This document shows, piece after piece, positions 8,122 through 16,581 of a stretch of DNA of 64,000 bases; position 1 is the first letter of the stretch; every line of letters starts with the position of its first letter. The notes under the pieces are model-generated. The model searched no databases, had not been told where the DNA came from, and saw nothing but the letters and a program-made list of their open reading frames with translations. Origin of the DNA: Hyphomicrobiales bacterium. GTDB lineage: Bacteria; Pseudomonadota; Alphaproteobacteria; Rhizobiales; RI-29. The stretch covers positions 418,446 through 482,445 of the forward strand of contig WGLQ01000007.1 in NCBI GenBank assembly GCA_016125495.1, given 5' to 3'. Both the position numbers and the translations under genes were made by a program.

Positions 8122-9291
8122 TCAGTCCTTCCGGCGCATTGTACCGACGATGGCATTGCTGACGGTGTCGGAGAGTTCCTTGATCGGGTCGGCGACGAGA
8201 TGGGCGTAGCGCTGCGTCGTGAGGCTGGAGGAGTGGCCGAGCAGCTTGCCGATCATCGGCAAGGAGGCACCGTTGGCGGCAGCGATGCTGGCAAAGGAAT
8301 GCCGCAGGTCGTGGATCCGGACATCCTCTATCCCGGCGCCCGCGCGGATGCGATGCCAGGCCTTCTGCAGGTTGACGAGATGTGCGCCGGCTCGTTCGCC
8401 GACGACGACATGGGGATTGTCGGGCTGTCGAGGCAATGCGGCGAGCAGCGCACGCGCTTGGCCACCAAGATAGACGACTTTCTGTCCCGTCTTGCTGTCG
8501 GGAAGGAGGAAAAGACCGCGTTCGAGATCGACGTGCTGCCACTGCAGCGTGAGGATTTCGGAGAGGCGGCAGCCGGTGAGCAGGAGGAGGCGGATGGCGG
8601 CGATGACGGCGGGGCGCTCGGCACCTGCGGCCTCCAGCGCATCGAGGTGGGCCCCAAGTCGCTGCAGCTCTGCCTCGGAGAGATATCGCTGGCGCTGCAC
8701 CTCGCGGAATTTCTTGACCGCGGGGCAGGGGTTGGAGCGCACGGGCCGCAGATGCCGACCTTCGGCCCAGGTCATGATCGTCGAGAGGACCGCGAGGGCA
8801 TAGTTGGCGGTCCGCGGTCTGCTGGCCAATCCGACGTGAAAGGCGGCAACGTCGCTCGTTGTTATATCGGCGAGATGACGGCGGGCGAACGCCGGCTTGA
8901 GACAGACATCGATCAATCGCTTGTAGTCGGCGCGTGTGCTCTCTTTGAGCTTGGGTGCGTGTTCGGCAAGGTAGAGATCGGCGGCCTCGGCAAAGAGCGG
9001 AGCGGCCCTGGCCGCGGCCTTGGCCTGACCGGGATCGAGCCCCTCGTTGATCTTGGTGATGAGCCGCAGCGCCTCCTTGCGGGCACTGGCGGGCGTCCAG
9101 GGCGAGCCGTGCGTGCCGATGGTGATGAAGCGCAGGCGCCCCTTGACCCGGGTCTGCAGGTAGTAGGTCGGCGCTGCAGCGGAGCGGCGGCGAGCGCCGA
9201 ACCCCATGATCTCGGTGTCGCGCAAAGTGTCGCCCGGCTGGAGCGAATCGACGGTGCTGGTGTTGACGCGGGCGCGCAGCTGACGGGGCAT
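8122..9291 (-). CDS. int: Tyrosine-recombinase integrase of element A
   Basis: This is a 389-residue P4/DUF4102-type integrase. It has an N-terminal arm-binding region (PTYYLQTRVKGRLRFITIG), a SAM-like core domain, and a catalytic domain with the first Arg in TGCRLSEILTLQW, HDLRHSFASIAAANGA, the downstream His in LLGHSS, and the nucleophile Tyr in TTQRYAHLVAD. It inserts and excises DNA at a tRNA 3' end. It sits 155 bases from the 48-bp repeat at 9446-9493, as expected for its own attachment site. The ATG at 9291 (MPRQLRARVN) is favoured over the upstream one at 9327. The protein is related to the integrase at 43335, which targets the same site. Confidence 0.92.
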   Translation of the reverse strand: MPRQLRARVNTSTVDSLQPGDTLRDTEIMGFGARRRSAAAPTYYLQTRVKGRLRFITIGTHGSPWTPASARKEALRLITKINEGLDPGQAKAAARAAPLFAEAADLYLAEHAPKLKESTRADYKRLIDVCLKPAFARRHLADITTSDVAAFHVGLASRPRTANYALAVLSTIMTWAEGRHLRPVRSNPCPAVKKFREVQRQRYLSEAELQRLGAHLDALEAAGAERPAVIAAIRLLLLTGCRLSEILTLQWQHVDLERGLFLLPDSKTGQKVVYLGGQARALLAALPRQPDNPHVVVGERAGAHLVNLQKAWHRIRAGAGIEDVRIHDLRHSFASIAAANGASLPMIGKLLGHSSSLTTQRYAHLVADPIKELSDTVSNAIVGTMRRKD

Positions 9292-9445
9292 AATCAGATG
9301 TCCTGACGGTTGCAAACGGGCTAACACGGGGCTAACATTTTTCTTCGCAAGCGAGCAAGTCCCTGTCGGAAGTCGCCTTCGGATTCGTTGAATTTGTTGG
9401 ATCTTTCGAACCCCTGACGGTGCCTGGCGGATACATAAGCTTGAC

Positions 9446-9493
9446 TTTTAATCAGATGGTCGTGGGTTCGATCCCCACCCCGCTCACCAATGA
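9446..9493 (+). repeat. Attachment-site repeat: tRNA 3' half, junction of elements A and B
   Basis: This 48-bp copy is identical to 44658-44705. It comprises part of an anticodon arm (the loop CTTTTAA begins one base upstream at 9445, anticodon TTT), a variable region, a T arm (GTGGGTTCGATCCCCAC) and an acceptor end CGCTCACCA. The 5' half of a tRNA is missing just upstream, so this is not a working tRNA gene. The complete tRNA-Lys(UUU) gene is expected left of the window. The copy marks the right end of element A and the left end of element B. Confidence 0.9.
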
Positions 9494-9687
9494 AATCAAC
9501 TAGTTACACGATATTGAGGCGCACACGCCATAGCGCCAGTCCCCACTCAGTCCCCACCAAGATTTCGGTTGTTGCGGATCGCCTGCGGTGCAGCCTGCCG
9601 GCGTGCCTATGGATGGGGTGGTGTTGAAACGTGGTTGGGTGGGGGCGATGCCGGTCCAAGTTTTGGCGCAGCCGCACCGAGGCGGCC

Positions 9688-11457
9688 TCACCCAAGCAAC
9701 ATGCCGAGGTCGTCGGCGATGAAGGGCACCTGGATGAGGCGGCGGCGGCCGTCGCCGAGGTCGGCATAGAAGCATCCGGCCGGAAAGTCGGCGGGGCGGA
9801 TGTCCTCCAGCTCCTGGGCATCGCCGAAGACGTTGGCGATGGCGGCGCGCTCGTAGACCCGTCCAACCAACCGCGCACCCATGTTGAACCGGATGACCGA
9901 GGGCACGGCGTCGGCGTGCGGGCGTTGCGTGGCGGCGATCATCTTGACCCGCGCCGCCCGACCCTTCATGAGCACGCTCGCCATGTCGGCGATCAACTGA
10001 GCGTTCTCGGCCTTGGCTTCGCGCGTTGCCAGCGGCACGTGGGTGATCGTTGCCACCTCGTCGAACACCACCATGATGGTCTTGCCCGGATAGCGCTTCT
10101 GGCGGGCGGCCCGAGCCTCGCGGTAACGCGCGGCGATGGTGGCGTTCAGCTCCTGAAAGAGCCGTGGCAATTCCTCATATTCGGTGACGAGGCGCACGTT
10201 GGGGAGCTGGCCTTCGAGCCCCCCGAACTCGCCCCCGTGCTTGAGGTCCACCAGAACGATCGTCTCATAGTGGGCGATGTTGTGGAGCATGCCGGCGATG
10301 AGCACGTTGAGGAGATTGGATTTGCCGGACCCGGTTTGCCCCGCGATGAATGTCGAGGGATGGTCCGCGACATCGAGCCAGGCATCGCTGTCGTCATCGC
10401 GGCAGCGGCCGACATAGAGCCGGCCGTCCTGAAACTGTTCGGCCCCGAACACGGTGTCCTGCGCACCGCCCCTCGTAGGGGCTTTTCCCGCGCGGACGTC
10501 GATGAGCACGATGCGGTCCGCACGCGCGGGATCGGCCGCAACCTCGACCGGCCGCCCCATGATCCGGGAGGCCTCGTCGAGATGGCGCTGCCAGAGTTTC
10601 ACATCGGCGGTGATGCCGCCGAGCCGGAGCATCGGATAACGGCACGCATCGGCCGCCTCGACATCGAGGCGGTAATTGTTGAAGGCGCCATTGCCATCCA
10701 TGGCTGCGAGATGGAGGGGCAGGGCCACCCAGTCGTCGAGCGCGATACCGAGCCGCACGAAGCAGGCGTGCGCCCGGATGCCTTGGCGGCGCATCTCGGA
10801 GGTGAGGGGAATCGCCGGATGGGGCAAACCCTCGTGCCAGCGCATGCCGGCGAACGGGGTATCGAGGCACTGGGGCGGATAGTCATCCAGTTGCACGAGG
10901 CGCTGTGTCGCGCCGGTGTCCGGATCGACCAGATGCTGCTCGAAGCGCGTCGGATGATAGAGCGGAGCGAGGCCGAAGGCCCCGACGGGCAGCAGAAGCC
11001 GGTTGAGCGTGGCGCTCGGGTGGCCGGCGTGCCAGCCGAACCCGCGCCAGTTGGCCTCGAAGTCCACCGCAGCAAGATCGGGATGAAGTCCGGCGGTGCG
11101 GAGACGCCTCCAGAAGACCTCCGCCTGGGCACGCACCCCGGCGTCCTCGGCCATCCAGCGCTCGGCCTGGGCGAGGGCATTGGCAACGTCCGCCGCATCC
11201 CCGGCGAGGTCGGACGGCAAATAGCGGTCCGCCCCGGTCTCGGCGGCGCGCCAGAGCAATTGCGCCCGCCGCTCGCCATCGCTGCGCCCGGGCGGCCGCA
11301 TCTGGCGCAGGTTACGGGTCCGCTCGCTCTCGCTCCGCCAGTTGGCCACCGCTGATCCGATGCTCGCTCCGATGGCCTCGCCGATCCGGCTGCTCACCGG
11401 GAAGCGCTTCTTGTTGCGCTCCTCGATCGTTTCCATGAGCGTCGTGAAGACTGACAT
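9688..11457 (-). CDS. FtsK/SpoIIIE-family DNA translocase
   Basis: This 589-residue ATPase has a Walker A motif GQTGSGKSN near residue 370, a Walker B motif IMVVFDEVAT near residue 457, and the FtsK/HerA-type continuation ATQRPHADAVPSVIRFNMGA. The N-terminal 350 residues are unlike chromosomal FtsK and lack its four-helix anchor. In several mobile elements (actinomycete ICEs, ICEBs1) such proteins move DNA during transfer. Downstream in the same direction are a membrane protein that could anchor it, an AlpA-type regulator and a rolling-circle Rep, which together look like a replication-transfer module. A role in packaging or segregation is the alternative. Confidence 0.85.
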   Translation of the reverse strand: MSVFTTLMETIEERNKKRFPVSSRIGEAIGASIGSAVANWRSESERTRNLRQMRPPGRSDGERRAQLLWRAAETGADRYLPSDLAGDAADVANALAQAERWMAEDAGVRAQAEVFWRRLRTAGLHPDLAAVDFEANWRGFGWHAGHPSATLNRLLLPVGAFGLAPLYHPTRFEQHLVDPDTGATQRLVQLDDYPPQCLDTPFAGMRWHEGLPHPAIPLTSEMRRQGIRAHACFVRLGIALDDWVALPLHLAAMDGNGAFNNYRLDVEAADACRYPMLRLGGITADVKLWQRHLDEASRIMGRPVEVAADPARADRIVLIDVRAGKAPTRGGAQDTVFGAEQFQDGRLYVGRCRDDDSDAWLDVADHPSTFIAGQTGSGKSNLLNVLIAGMLHNIAHYETIVLVDLKHGGEFGGLEGQLPNVRLVTEYEELPRLFQELNATIAARYREARAARQKRYPGKTIMVVFDEVATITHVPLATREAKAENAQLIADMASVLMKGRAARVKMIAATQRPHADAVPSVIRFNMGARLVGRVYERAAIANVFGDAQELEDIRPADFPAGCFYADLGDGRRRLIQVPFIADDLGMLLG

Positions 11458-11470
11458 CGCTTTATTCCCC

Positions 11471-12484
11471 TCAGAGGTTCACGAGGCCGCGTGGACGCTC
11501 TGGGGCACGGTTGGTGTGGGGGGCATGGGGTGCTCGCCCGCCGCCGCCTTCGTGGGGGCAATCGCCGCCACTCGGGCAACGCTGCCCGGCACCGAGAAGA
11601 CCCCCATCGAACGGAGCGCCGCCTCCGGCCCCGAAGCCGCCGCCCGTGGGCTGCCATTCACCGTCGCCGTGACCGGCTCGAGGGGCAGCGCGGATCAACC
11701 GGCGGTAAAGGACGAGCGCAAAAAGGTTGGCCAGCTCGCACAGCGTCGTGAAGACGATGCCAATGCCGATCTGCACTCGCTCGATGCTGGCGCCGAGCAG
11801 TTGAGCGAGGGCGAATGCGGCACCATCGGTAGGCGTTGCGTTGGCCAGGGCCCCGAGGCGATCCTCCAGCAGCGCGGCCCGCTGGCGCATGAGGTCCTCG
11901 TGGCGGCGGGCCGCCGCCAGCTCGATGCGCAGTTCGGCAACCTTGGCGCAGGTCTGAGGCCCATAGGTCTCGACCGTGGTGCAGCCATTGGTGTGGGCAT
12001 CGACGGAACGGCCACCGACCCGGGTCTGCAGGAGGGCCGCGATCTCCGCCTCGATCTCGGCCGGCGACCGCTCGGTCGTGCGCCGGGAGAGTTCGGCGTC
12101 CAACCGGGCCAGCTCGCGGGATTTCAGCTCCCCGGCCGTTGCCTGGTTGCGGGCGGCATCACTGCCGACCAAGCGGTGTGTGGTGGAGAACGCATAGCCC
12201 GCGCACCAGCTGTAGCCGATCATGAGGGCGCCGAGGACAACGAGACAGCCGAGATAGGCCGGCCTGACCTCCTGGAAGGCCCGCAACCACATGAACGGCA
12301 GGTAGGCCTTCAGAATGTCGCTGCACATCGCAACGATGGCCAGGATAATGGCCACCGGTACGATCGGCTGGCCGACCTCGAACCCGACGGCCATGTTCAT
12401 GGCGATGGAGGTGATGGCGAGCAGGCCGACGGTCATGGTGTAGACCGTGCCCCGAAAGATCAGCTCCCAATTGGTGTTCGGCAT
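11471..12484 (-). CDS. Membrane protein with periplasmic coiled coil, next to the FtsK-like gene
   Basis: 337 residues. Two or three hydrophobic helices occur in the first 110 residues (GTVYTMTVGLLAITSIAMNM; IVPVAIILAIVAMC; GCLVVLGALMIGYSWCAGYA). A long charged helical stretch follows (about 115-215), then another membrane helix (IGIVFTTLCELANLFALVLY) and a glycine-rich low-complexity tail. The start at 12484 has GGAG 7 bases upstream. It lies 13 bases from the translocase gene, so it may anchor that ATPase in the membrane. The family is not recognised. Confidence 0.75.
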   Translation of the reverse strand: MPNTNWELIFRGTVYTMTVGLLAITSIAMNMAVGFEVGQPIVPVAIILAIVAMCSDILKAYLPFMWLRAFQEVRPAYLGCLVVLGALMIGYSWCAGYAFSTTHRLVGSDAARNQATAGELKSRELARLDAELSRRTTERSPAEIEAEIAALLQTRVGGRSVDAHTNGCTTVETYGPQTCAKVAELRIELAAARRHEDLMRQRAALLEDRLGALANATPTDGAAFALAQLLGASIERVQIGIGIVFTTLCELANLFALVLYRRLIRAAPRAGHGDGEWQPTGGGFGAGGGAPFDGGLLGAGQRCPSGGDCPHEGGGGRAPHAPHTNRAPERPRGLVNL

Positions 12485-12518
12485 GGTGCGCTCCATGGGG
12501 TTGGGATGGAGAGGGGGG

Positions 12519-12740
12519 CTAATGCCCCCTCATGGCATGGTCTGTGGTGCTCGACCGGAGGCGGGTTTCCATCCAGGCCCGGAGATCGCTCAACCGGTAG
12601 AGCACCCGGGCCCGGGGGCCGTCGCCGAGCTTGCAGAACGGCGGTCCGCCACCGGTGATGCGCAGTTGTTCCAGGCTGCGCGGGCTGTAGCGCAGGAGGG
12701 CGGCGGCTTCTTTCGTCGTCAGATAACGGTCGTGATCCAT
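12519..12740 (-). CDS. AlpA/excisionase-like helix-turn-helix protein
   Basis: This 73-residue protein has the HTH_17/AlpA pattern DRYLTTKEAAALLRYSPRSL, then GGGPPFCKLGDGPRARVLYR and LRAWMETR. Such winged-helix proteins act as excision factors or regulators of integrases and element promoters. The ATG at 12740 is chosen because the MerR-like fold begins right after it. It is the likely directionality factor or regulator of element B, although it lies far from the integrase. Confidence 0.82.
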   Translation of the reverse strand: MDHDRYLTTKEAAALLRYSPRSLEQLRITGGGPPFCKLGDGPRARVLYRLSDLRAWMETRLRSSTTDHAMRGH

Positions 12741-12904
12741 GGACGCACCTCGTCTCGGGTTGTTCCGTCTCTTTCTACTCTCTGACGCAATACGGGGGAT
12801 CGTCCGGCCCATAAGCGGGCCGAAGCGCTGGTTTGGACGTGGCGATTGAAGGCCACCATCGGAGATGACTGGGCACGCCGACGGAGGGCGCGACGTATCC
12901 GGGC

Positions 12905-13252
12905 TCAGACACCCATGGCGCGCTGGCCGGTGATGGCTTCGCGGTGCAGCTCCTGGAGCACCTCCGTCAACCGCTGATAGTCCAACTGCCGCAGGGCCTC
13001 CGGCCCGAGCGAGCGCATGAACAAGCGGCCATCCCGACTGGTGGAGACGGAGACCGGCAGCGTGACGAAATTGCCTTCCGACAGTCCCTCCAGGGGAAAC
13101 TGATCATCGAGGAAGATGCTCGTCGGCGCGAGATGCGCGCCATCGCGCGCGACGTTGGCGAACTGGGCGCGGTAGTAGGGGCCACGCTTGCTCTCGCCGC
13201 GAATGAGGGCGAGGAGGCTGCCAGAGACCATATGGATCGTGGGATAGTGCAT
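12905..13252 (-). CDS. Unknown 115-residue protein downstream of the rolling-circle Rep
   Basis: It is not recognised by family. Its sequence suggests a small beta-rich N-terminal domain (HMVSGSLLALIRG, GPYYRAQFANVA, NFVTLPVSVS) with a helical tail. Position between the Rep and AlpA-like genes and a beta-barrel-like pattern would fit a single-strand DNA-binding accessory protein, but this is a guess. It is on the same strand as Rep, with 45 bases between them. Confidence 0.6.
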   Translation of the reverse strand: MHYPTIHMVSGSLLALIRGESKRGPYYRAQFANVARDGAHLAPTSIFLDDQFPLEGLSEGNFVTLPVSVSTSRDGRLFMRSLGPEALRQLDYQRLTEVLQELHREAITGQRAMGV

Positions 13253-13296
13253 GACGGTTATTTTCCCTGTTGTGAACGCTTGTTGGATCGATTGGC

Positions 13297-14256
13297 TTAC
13301 GCAAGAACCCGGTAGTCGCAGCGCGGTTCATCCCAGATGCGCACTAGCGCGGTGATGAATGGCGCCAGGCGCGGATCGTGTATGTCGTCGAAATCCGGAC
13401 TGCCGTCGTCGTCCGGGTCGGGGAGTTTGAGTTGTTGGCGTGCCTCGTAAAACACCCCGGATAGACTCATCTTCCGGCGCCGCCGCAGCACGCCGAGCAG
13501 CGAGCGGACCGCCTCCGGGTTACAACGCCAGCCGGCGTTATCATCGCCGGAGTAAAGGTCCGTCGGCTTGAACGCATACTTGGCCACCTCGACCAGTGCC
13601 TGCCGGAGACCGTCCGGCCCATCATCCCGGGCGCCAATAGCTCCCATGTGGATTTGCGACACCGGCCGACCGACTTTGCGGCTCCAATCCGCCCTCAGCT
13701 GATCGGCGGTGACGTAGCGGCCGGCCTCCTTGGCGTAATAGCGGGGATGCAGCGCAACCAGGCAGTGGGCATGCGCATGCAGCAGGCCCGTGACGTCGTT
13801 CCGGGTCACCTCCAGGCAGCGGATGCTGCCGAGCACGGCGGCGCGGTAGGCGCTGTTGCGCATCGGCTGGGTCCAGCCCTTGGAGATGGCTCCGAGGGCC
13901 TGTCCAGTCTCGCCCGGTGTCGTGGCGCCGAACGTGAGGGTCCAGTGCTGGAACGGCGCATTGGGCTCCGTCTTGCGGACGTGATCCAGGATCGGCACCA
14001 GGACCGCGAGGTTGCGGGCAGCCCGCGCCGCCTGGCATTGGGGGCACAGCAGGTGTTTGCAGGAGTACCGGCCGGTGACGATTTCCTCGGCAATACCCCC
14101 CACGTCGAACACGTCGGTATCGAGCCGCGTCTGGCAATAGCCGACATTGTGTGCGGCCTTGGCTTCACCGATCTGGTCGAGTGCTAAGGACAGCGCCAAG
14201 GAGCGGCGCTTATTCTGCGTCAGGCGGTCGATTTTGTTGCGTCTGTTGTGCCTCAT
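13297..14256 (-). CDS. rep: Rolling-circle replication initiator (Rep_1-like)
   Basis: This 319-residue protein has the HUH metal motif in HAHAHCLVALHPRYY, a zinc-like CKHLLCPQCQAARAA segment, and a likely nicking tyrosine in VAKYAFKP. These are the marks of rolling-circle Rep proteins of small plasmids, also used by some ICEs. The start at 14256 is chosen because GGGGGA lies 5 bases before it; an upstream ATG at 14331 has no ribosome site. It nicks a double-strand origin, expected close to the gene. A second, unrelated initiator at 34100 shows that element B has two replication systems. Confidence 0.85.
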   Translation of the reverse strand: MRHNRRNKIDRLTQNKRRSLALSLALDQIGEAKAAHNVGYCQTRLDTDVFDVGGIAEEIVTGRYSCKHLLCPQCQAARAARNLAVLVPILDHVRKTEPNAPFQHWTLTFGATTPGETGQALGAISKGWTQPMRNSAYRAAVLGSIRCLEVTRNDVTGLLHAHAHCLVALHPRYYAKEAGRYVTADQLRADWSRKVGRPVSQIHMGAIGARDDGPDGLRQALVEVAKYAFKPTDLYSGDDNAGWRCNPEAVRSLLGVLRRRRKMSLSGVFYEARQQLKLPDPDDDGSPDFDDIHDPRLAPFITALVRIWDEPRCDYRVLA

Positions 14257-14331
14257 GTTGTCCCCCGTCTCTGCACTGGGCCGGTGACAGGGGAAATGAC
14301 CGAGAATTTGGTTAATGTCGACTGACGTCAT

Positions 14332-15400
14332 ATGTCACGATGTTTCAGCCAGATCAGTGAGATAGGCTGTCGCAACGTCAGGCATTGTAGTACCTTCGCC
14401 AAGACAGTGAAGCCTGCGGAAAAATCGTGATTTCGGCTGGGGAACAGGCCCCGGAGTTGTGACCTGCATATCGCTGTGCGGTTGGTTGTTTTGCGCGTTG
14501 TATAACCATTTAGGGCTGGCGACACGCTGCGCAGGACTGTGGTCGGTGGTCGGCATGTCACGTTATTTCTAAAGTATCAAGCCTATCGGATAGGGTCAGA
14601 CTCTCTCCTTATGCCAACATGTCCCATCGATGATGATCTCTACTCTCCCGGGACCGCGATCTGTAACAGCCCCGCGGCATTATCCAGGTTGCAGACGCAC
14701 CGCATTGCCCAATCATGCCGATGCCGTCCGTGGCAGCGCCGGATAACACCTCGGAGCGGCACCAGGGTGCCGCGATTGGCCAAGCGCAGGGTCAGGACGA
14801 TGCCGCGCCATGCCGGCTCTCGGCGGCTGTCCCGACCCTCCCCTTGATACCCCGTCGTGCCGTGGGCGCGGATGGGGTCCGTCGCCTGCCCGTCCGCCTC
14901 AGCCGCTGAAGCGGCTTCGTCGTCCGCGCCGGCTGCCGGGTCCGCTCCTGCGTCGCCAGCCAGGCGATCCCATGGGGTGGCCCATACCGTGTGTCGAAGC
15001 CCGCATGGGGAGGTTCGCCGTCCCAAGCGCTTCGGTCTCCCGCCGGTCCAAGGTGGGCGCCACCGCAGCGCCAGCGGGCGCGGGCGCAGGACGGCGCCAG
15101 CCAGGATCGCGTGCAGCAGGGCGCTGTCCCCCGGCGCCGAGCCCGTCTCGTCCCCCGGTCGGCGCCAGGGCCATTTCCGGCTCCTCGTCCGGATGGGCCT
15201 CCCTCTTGGGTCTCGTCCGCCCCTCGCGTCCTCTCCATGTCGCCCATGCTGCACGCAACCCGCCGTCGCAAAAATCGTCTTCCGCCGCCGGGCGGTCTCC
15301 CGAGAAGAGATTTTTGCTCCGTCGGAACGACGTGCGGTTCGCATGGCGACGAGGACGCAAGGGTTGCGGCCTCGCACAACCAAGAAGAAGGAAATATCCC
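14332..15400. other. Gene-free divergent region (about 1.07 kb), possible rolling-circle origin
   Basis: Genes point away from both sides. The first 250 bases are less GC-rich than their surroundings and include a GGGG/CCCC inverted pair near 14440-14455; this is the best place for the double-strand origin of the Rep at 13297. The rest (14640-15400) is GC-rich, and its long frames are rich in Arg, Pro and Ala and look non-coding. Promoters for both directions should be here but are not clear. Confidence 0.45.
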
Positions 15401-15592
15401 ATGAACGAGAGACCGAAATTCAAAGTGCTGGCGCCCGAGCGCGGCAAGGACGGCAAGGTCTACTACACCGAGGTCGGCCGCGCCTGGCCACTGCGCGACA
15501 AGGACGGCTGCACCGTCCGGCTGTCCGCTCTGCCCCTCGGCGGCGAACTGCTGGTCCTGCCCCAGGACACCAAAGGGGAGGTCAAATCATGA
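15401..15592 (+). CDS. Small partner protein of the element B methyltransferase (63 aa)
   Basis: Begins MNERPKFKVLAPERGKDGKV and includes VGRAWPLRDKDGCTVRLSAL. It has the same layout as the 76-residue protein before the methyltransferase in element A (7428-7658). AAGAAGGAAA lies upstream as ribosome site. The end overlaps the next gene by ATGA. Function unknown. Confidence 0.7.
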   Translation: MNERPKFKVLAPERGKDGKVYYTEVGRAWPLRDKDGCTVRLSALPLGGELLVLPQDTKGEVKS

Positions 15593-15807
15593 AGCGCCAC
15601 GACTTGACGAAACTCATCCTGGCGCTCGATGCCCTCGCCTTGCAGGCCTCCCATTGGACGGCGGAGGCGCGCCAGGCCAAGACCCTCGACGGCGCCGTTG
15701 CCGCCATCAGCCTCATCGAGCCCATCGGCGAGGACCTGATGGCGCTGGCCCGCAACATCGTCGCCATGCACGCGGCGGGACAGTTCAAGTCGGAGGTGCG
15801 ATCATGA
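15589..15807 (+). CDS. Small helical protein (72 aa) in the methyltransferase operon
   Basis: Predicted almost entirely helical (LTKLILALDALALQASHWTA; PIGEDLMALARNIVAMHAAG). It overlaps both neighbours by 4 bases, which supports real translation. Function not known. Confidence 0.7.
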   Translation: MKRHDLTKLILALDALALQASHWTAEARQAKTLDGAVAAISLIEPIGEDLMALARNIVAMHAAGQFKSEVRS

Positions 15808-16430
15808 GCCTCCTGTTCCGCACATCGCACGCGCACCGTCTGCCCTTCGGGGCGGACGGCCGCGTCGGCCCGAACCGCATCCCGTTCGAGTTCTATCCGA
15901 CCCCGCCCGAGGCGACCCGGGCACTCCTCTCGGTGGAGCGCTTCGAGGGTTCCATCTGGGAGCCGGCCTGCGGCGACGGCGCCATTGCCAAGGTGCTCGC
16001 CGACGAAGCAGGCCACGACGTGGTCGCGACCGATCTCGTCGACCACGGCTTCGGCGTGTCGGGGATTGATTTCCTCGAAGAGCGCGTGCCCAGAGCCCGG
16101 CACATCGTCACCAACCCGCCCTACGGGTCGGGGCTGGCGGACGCGTTCGCGGTCAAAGCGTTGCACCTGACGGCTGCCACCGGCGGCAAGGTGGCGTTCC
16201 TGGTCAACCTGACCTCGCTCTGCCACCAGAAGCGCACCCGCTGGTATCGGGCACATCCGCCGGCCCGCATCTGGGCGGTCGACAACATCGTCTGCTGGCC
16301 GGACGCCCGCCACGGCTACGGCGAGGCACCGCGATACTTCCGCAACCACCGCTACTGTTGGCTGGTCTGGGACCCAATCCACACCGGCCCGACCCGCTTC
16401 GACTGGCTCGCCGGGGCGGATTTTCGGTGA
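15804..16430 (+). CDS. Orphan adenine-type DNA methyltransferase (element B copy)
   Basis: This 208-residue protein has a SAM motif SIWEPACGDGAIAKV and catalytic NPPY (VTNPPYGSGLADAF). It is clearly homologous to the enzyme at 6805-7431 along its whole length. The start overlaps the preceding small gene (ATGA). It stands 150 bases before the type I restriction operon but is a different methyltransferase class from HsdM, so it is probably independent of it. Confidence 0.85.
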   Translation: MSLLFRTSHAHRLPFGADGRVGPNRIPFEFYPTPPEATRALLSVERFEGSIWEPACGDGAIAKVLADEAGHDVVATDLVDHGFGVSGIDFLEERVPRARHIVTNPPYGSGLADAFAVKALHLTAATGGKVAFLVNLTSLCHQKRTRWYRAHPPARIWAVDNIVCWPDARHGYGEAPRYFRNHRYCWLVWDPIHTGPTRFDWLAGADFR

Positions 16431-16581
16431 GCCGCCTCCCCTCTGACCGCCGCTCTCGGGCGGCGGCTCGGGTGTGCCAGTCGTCTGGCGCCCTTCGATA
16501 ACAGGATTGCCACACCGCCACCTTGCATCAGGGCAGCCAGCGTTGGCGCGGCTCATCGGCCCCGGTAATGTTGTAGCCGAC

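Larger units (their letters stand above)
1..9493. mobile_element. Element A (right part of an integrated mobilizable element)
   Basis: The segment ends at a 48-bp tRNA-derived repeat and carries a tyrosine integrase next to that end, a VirD2-type relaxase, a MobC-like protein, a candidate oriT, a ParDE pair and a methyltransferase operon. Its left end is outside the window. By the usual geometry of tRNA-targeted integration, the intact tRNA should lie further left, because the repeat carries the 3' half of the tRNA reading rightward. Cargo at its left side is the QueC-like operon. No type IV secretion genes are visible, so it is probably mobilizable rather than self-transmissible, unless they lie off the window. 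Confidence 0.75.

Noticed and set aside
9441..9489. Functional tRNA gene at the A/B junction
   Set aside because: Only the anticodon-to-3' half is present; the D arm and acceptor 5' strand are missing.
9631..11355. 574-codon rightward frame opposite the FtsK-like gene
   Set aside because: Antisense shadow; the other strand has Walker motifs and family likeness.
14640..15383. 247-codon leftward frame in the divergent region
   Set aside because: Arg/Pro/Ala-rich, no domain, no ribosome site; treated as non-coding.
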